9,158 bases of DNA from Nitrospira defluvii (lineage in GTDB: Bacteria > Nitrospirota > Nitrospiria > Nitrospirales > Nitrospiraceae): NCBI GenBank assembly GCA_016199015.1, contig JACQHN010000282.1, positions 1 through 9,158 on the forward strand, read 5' to 3'. The notes under the pieces were generated by a model that worked only from the letters and a program-made list of their open reading frames with translations, had not been told where the DNA came from and made no database searches. The first letter of the stretch is position 1; each line of letters opens with the position of its first letter. The position numbers and the translations under genes were made by a program. Shown here in pieces: positions 6,331-9,158 of this stretch.

Positions 6331-6451
6331 GGCGTTTCCTTCGCGCATCGTCTGCCAGCGCGCATCCTCCGCACGTGCTAACCGCTATACGCCATAAGCT
6401 CTTCTTGCCATTGCCAGCCATCTGCTCTTCTCCCCATCCCCACCCTGCCTC

Positions 6452-6478
6452 TTGCTCAGTTCGGTAGCCTTCTATAGG
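6452..6478 (+). promoter_or_regulatory. Weak sigma-70-like promoter candidate before the GH13 gene
   Basis: TTGCTC (6452-6457) and TATAGG (6473-6478) are separated by 15 nt, shorter than the usual 17, and lie about 40 nt before the GH13 start. This is the best promoter-like pair in the 186-nt gap. The gene's ribosome site, AGAGGGG at 6505-6511, is 5 nt before the ATG. A separate promoter is plausible because the gene is functionally unlike its upstream neighbour. Confidence 0.2.
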
Positions 6479-6516
6479 ATGAGCTCGTTGTAGCCACTCA
6501 CCTCAGAGGGGCATCC

Positions 6517-8436
6517 ATGGCCGCCTCACTCGACCACATTCATCCCGATACCCCGATGGGCGCCAACCTGATCGCCGCCGGCGCGACGTTTCGCTGCTGG
6601 GCGCCGCACGCCCGTTCCGTGCACGTGGTTGGCGACTTCAACAATCGCCAGCGCAACGACGCCGGTTTGCTCACGCGCGACGAACACGGACATTGGCGTG
6701 GCTTCATTCCCGGCGTGAAAGATCGCCAGCGTTACATGTTCTATGTTGTGGGCGAGGGGAGCGATGTGAGAGAAGGGCTCAAGCGGGATCCCTATGCGCG
6801 CGAGCTGGAGTCACCCTTCCCCAGCCAGTGCATCATCCGCCGCACTGATTTCCCCTGGCACGAGAGCGGGTACGTCACCCCGCCCTTCCACGAGTTCGTG
6901 ATTTATCAACTCCACGTCGGGACTTTCTTCACGCCGAACCTGCCGCGCAAGGGCGGCACGTTCCTCGATGTCGCGCGCAAGTTGCCGCACCTCGCCGAGT
7001 TGGGCATCACGGCGCTGCAGCTCATGCCGATTCAGGAATTCCAGACTAGCTTCAGCCTCGGATACAACGGCACCGACTATTTTTCACCCGAGATGGATTT
7101 TGCCGTCGCGGATGCCGATCTTGCTCCCTACGTCGACGAGGTGAACGGGCTGCTGGATGCGAAGGGCCTGCGCCGGTATCAGGTTGACGAGTTGCGCGGA
7201 GAAATGAATCAGCTTAAGGCGCTGGTGGATCTCGCACATGTCTACGGTCTGGCAATGCTTCTCGACGTGGTCTACAACCATGCGGGAGGGGAGTTCGGCG
7301 ACCAGAGTCTGTATTTCTTTGATCGGCAGCCTTCTTCTGACGGACAGACGAACTCACTCTATTTCACAGACAAGGGGCATGCGGGCGGCCTGGTGTTTGA
7401 TTTCGCCAAGCCGGAGGTGCGCGACTTCCTCATTCAGAACGCCAGATTTTTTCTCGACGAGTACCGCGCGGATGGCTTCCGCTACGACCAAGTGAGCGTG
7501 ATTGATCACGACGGCGCGCCGCAGGGATGGCGATTTTGTCAGGATCTCACGTCCACGCTGCATGCGCATCGGCCGAAGGCACTCCACCATGCTGAATATT
7601 GGAGCGTGAATCCGTACATCGTCGAGACTCCGCCGGAAGGCGCGGGTTTTGATACGACCTTGACCGACGGCCTCCGCATCGCCATCCGCGATGTGATCGG
7701 GAATGCGAGCGCACCGGACGAGCGTCCGCTCAACATGACGGGCTTGGCGCAGAGCCTCTGGCCGGACGGGTTCAAGGAGCAGTGGCGTTTCGTGCAGGGG
7801 CCGGAGAATCACGACATCGTCTATCGTGAACGGGAGCAGCGCATCGCTCGCCTGGGTGATCCGGAGCATCCGCGCTCCTGGTTTGCCCGCAGCCGTGCAA
7901 GGGTCGCGACGGGACTGAGCCTGACCGCGCCCGGCATCCCGATGCTCTTCATGGGCCAGGAGTTTTTGGAAGACAAACAGTGGGCGGATGACTTTGTGTC
8001 GCATCACGACCTGCTGCTCTACTGGGCCGGGCTCGACCAGGGCGACAGACAGATGCTCGATCACCTGCGATGCATCACAGAATTGTTGAAGGTACGCCGC
8101 GCTGCTCCAGGCTTGCGCGGACAGGGCTTTCGGGTGGTGCACGCGCATGATCACAATCGTGTCTTGGCTTTTCACCGCTGGGTGGAAGGCGAAGGCCATG
8201 ACGTGATCGTGGTGGCGCATCTCGCAAATTTTACACGCGTCGGCTACCGCATCGGCTTTCCCGATGGCGGAGATTGGCGCGAAGTCTTCAACAGCGACGT
8301 GTATGAGAACTGGGTCAATGCGGGTGTGGTGGGGAACGGCGGGCGCGTCGTGGCCGATCCACTGCCGTTGCATGGCTTCGACTATTCGGCAGCTGTCGTG
8401 CTGCCGGCGAATAGCGTGATGGTATTTGTGCGGTAG
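6517..8436 (+). CDS. GH13 alpha-glucan enzyme, probable glycogen branching enzyme
   Basis: A 639-residue cytoplasmic enzyme. Residues about 20-80 are a CBM48-like N-terminal domain (FRCWAPHARSVHVVGDFN). The GH13 barrel follows with all four signature regions: DVVYNH at 250-255, GFRYD with nucleophile Asp324, HHAEYW with general acid Glu360, and PENHD with stabilising Asp433. The C-terminal beta domain ends with WREVFNSDVYENW and VVLPANSVMVFVR, in the style of branching enzymes. It most likely forms alpha-1,6 branches in glycogen. Maltooligosyltrehalose trehalohydrolase and a plain alpha-amylase are the alternatives, because region III reads AEYW rather than the AED common in GlgB. An insertion of about 35 charged residues (196-230) sits before region I. 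No other glycogen or trehalose gene is in view. The start has a good AGAGGGG site. Confidence 0.85.
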   Translation: MAASLDHIHPDTPMGANLIAAGATFRCWAPHARSVHVVGDFNNRQRNDAGLLTRDEHGHWRGFIPGVKDRQRYMFYVVGEGSDVREGLKRDPYARELESPFPSQCIIRRTDFPWHESGYVTPPFHEFVIYQLHVGTFFTPNLPRKGGTFLDVARKLPHLAELGITALQLMPIQEFQTSFSLGYNGTDYFSPEMDFAVADADLAPYVDEVNGLLDAKGLRRYQVDELRGEMNQLKALVDLAHVYGLAMLLDVVYNHAGGEFGDQSLYFFDRQPSSDGQTNSLYFTDKGHAGGLVFDFAKPEVRDFLIQNARFFLDEYRADGFRYDQVSVIDHDGAPQGWRFCQDLTSTLHAHRPKALHHAEYWSVNPYIVETPPEGAGFDTTLTDGLRIAIRDVIGNASAPDERPLNMTGLAQSLWPDGFKEQWRFVQGPENHDIVYREREQRIARLGDPEHPRSWFARSRARVATGLSLTAPGIPMLFMGQEFLEDKQWADDFVSHHDLLLYWAGLDQGDRQMLDHLRCITELLKVRRAAPGLRGQGFRVVHAHDHNRVLAFHRWVEGEGHDVIVVAHLANFTRVGYRIGFPDGGDWREVFNSDVYENWVNAGVVGNGGRVVADPLPLHGFDYSAAVVLPANSVMVFVR

Positions 8437-8457
8437 TCAGGAGTCTCCTCACCTCTC

Positions 8458-8485
8458 GCTGTGCTGGGTCGTAGCCCGTCACAGC
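8458..8485 (+). terminator. Possible terminator hairpin after the GH13 gene
   Basis: GCTGTG (8458-8463) pairs with CACAGC (8480-8485), with an inner GGG/CCC stem closing a TCGTAG loop. A four-T run follows only after about 9 nt (8495-8498), so it is a weak intrinsic terminator at best. Its position, 22 nt past the GH13 stop, suits the role. Confidence 0.3.
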
Positions 8486-8588
8486 CGGCAGCAGTTTTCG
8501 AGCACGAGTGCCCACTCTGTTCTTTCCGCTTCCGCTCCTTCCCTGTTGTGGACATGAAGCTGTGCCATAGCAGGATCGACCTCACCCT

Positions 8589-8602
8589 GCGGTAATTACC
8601 GC
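8589..8602. promoter_or_regulatory. Perfect 14-bp palindrome upstream of the small exported protein gene
   Basis: GCGGTAATTACCGC is a perfect palindrome with an AT-rich centre and GC-rich ends, about 116 nt before the next start codon, in a 281-nt intergenic region. The form suits a helix-turn-helix dimer operator. No cognate regulator is encoded in the window and no clear promoter overlaps it. Confidence 0.35.
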
Positions 8603-8717
8603 CACCTACGAATCCCAACTGCGCCGACAGACTATCTGAACCATGAGCCGTAGAGTGAATGCGTGCGCTCCTGTCATGCTGTTCTGTTTCTTTGTCTGGG
8701 ACTGAAAGGAGATCGCG

Positions 8718-9038
8718 ATGAACAGGTGTATTCTCGCAGCTCTCATGCTCGTAGGGGTGATGGGGACGGTCGGACCGGCTCGGGGGAACGAGGCGGTTGC
8801 CGTCTTTCCCATGAGTTCGGTTGAGAACGTCGATGTCCGGAATCAACTGCTGACCTTCAAGACCAACGATGGCCGGCTGTGGCTGTTGCGGGTGGCCGAT
8901 CCAGCGACGATGAAGCGCGAGTCGCTAGTGAAAGGTGATGTCGTGCGTATTGAGGTCGACCTCGACGATCAGATCGTTCGCATCGTGAAAGTGGCGCATT
9001 CCTCTGAATCGGACCGTCAGGGGTCGCGTTTCAAATGA
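8718..9038 (+). CDS. Small exported protein of unknown function
   Basis: A 106-residue precursor. Residues 1-23 form a signal peptide (MNRCILAALMLVGVMG core, cleavage probably after PARG), so an envelope or periplasmic location is expected. The mature part of about 83 residues has no cysteine and no visible catalytic motif. It alternates short hydrophobic strands: VENVDVRNQLLTFKTNDG, LWLLRVADPATM, LVKGDVVRIEVDL and IVRIVKVAH. The pattern 'strand, DG turn, strand, V-DP, KGD-V-I-V, strand' recalls small OB-like or CusF-like periplasmic proteins, but that is a fold-level resemblance only, and the CusF metal ligands are not evident. The Shine-Dalgarno is excellent (AAAGGAGAT at 8705-8713), suggesting efficient translation. 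No partner can be inferred: the gene to the left encodes a cytoplasmic glucan enzyme and the right side is cut off. Confidence 0.8.
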   Translation: MNRCILAALMLVGVMGTVGPARGNEAVAVFPMSSVENVDVRNQLLTFKTNDGRLWLLRVADPATMKRESLVKGDVVRIEVDLDDQIVRIVKVAHSSESDRQGSRFK

Positions 9039-9103
9039 AGGTGTGCAGTCTCGTCATCAAGGACAATCCGCCGCGGCCGTAGGAGCGTGGGGGCCTGGTG
9101 TGG

Positions 9104-9134
9104 CCGGGCTGTTAACCCGGACTATTCATGAATA
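9104..9134. repeat. Clustered palindromes near the right edge
   Basis: CCGGG-CTGTTAA-CCCGG (9104-9120) forms a 5-bp stem with a 7-nt loop. Three nt further on is the perfect 12-bp palindrome TATTCATGAATA (9123-9134). Just upstream lie GGCC-TGGTGT-GGCC (9092-9105) and CCGCGG (9071-9076). No T-run follows, so terminator function is unconvincing. Such density suggests a dispersed palindromic repeat or an insertion-sequence end truncated by the window, but no transposase is visible. Confidence 0.4.
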
Positions 9135-9158
9135 CCTGCTCCGTCGTCCGATCCTCTC

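Noticed and set aside
7354..8373. A 339-codon minus-strand open frame antisense to the GH13 gene
   Set aside because: The opposite strand carries all GH13 signature motifs across the same span. The antisense product has no family features and no ribosome site that I can see.
8439..8449. AGGAGTCTCCT palindrome just after the GH13 stop
   Set aside because: The arms are 5 nt with a 1-nt centre, which cannot form a hairpin, and it is too short to call an operator.
8382..8846. A 154-codon minus-strand open frame spanning the gap before the exported protein
   Set aside because: It overlaps the ends of two supported plus-strand genes, and its translation is low-complexity and polar, without domain features.

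Overview
The window looks like chromosomal DNA of a GC-rich Gram-negative-type bacterium. It carries a class I cytochrome c with an export signal, a small protein with a Sec signal peptide, good Shine-Dalgarno sequences and tightly packed genes. The gene set (a Lon protease of the AAA_32 type, a hibernation factor fused to a cold-shock domain, an FmdB-type zinc ribbon and a one-haem cytochrome c) would fit Nitrospira or a relative. That placement is an inference from general familiarity, not a database result.

Left half (about 1-4291), all on the minus strand and read from right to left: an HPF/RaiA-cold-shock fusion; an ATP-dependent Lon-family protease 11 nt downstream; a 54-residue FmdB-type zinc ribbon after an AT-rich hairpin; a one-haem c-type cytochrome; nicotinamidase (pncA); and the first 18 codons of nicotinate phosphoribosyltransferase (pncB), cut by the window edge. 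pncA and pncB overlap by ATGA and form an NAD salvage pair. The hpf-lon pair joins ribosome hibernation and proteolysis in what is probably one transcript.

Right half (about 4574-9038), all on the plus strand: an APH-fold phosphotransferase; a small P-loop kinase resembling APS kinase; a GH13 alpha-glucan enzyme most like glycogen branching enzyme; and a small exported protein of unknown function. The phosphotransferase and the P-loop kinase are separated by 143 nt holding a long imperfect inverted repeat built of octamer-like units. They are the most plausible candidates here for an uncharacterised pathway: related APH and P-loop kinase domains occur fused in other bacteria, no sulfate assimilation gene lies nearby, and the P-loop protein departs from true CysC at several motifs.

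Non-coding structure: two intergenic inverted repeats with repetitive arms (1262-1338 and 5673-5782), two perfect 14-bp palindromes (4343-4356 and 8589-8602), and a dense cluster of symmetrical sequences at the right edge (about 9070-9134) that may be part of a dispersed repeat or insertion-sequence end. I saw no tRNA, rRNA, CRISPR array, intact transposase or clear phage gene. The other stretches without genes (4292-4573, 6331-6516, 8437-8717 and 9039-9158) are each shorter than 300 nt. They hold the sites listed below and nothing else I can support.
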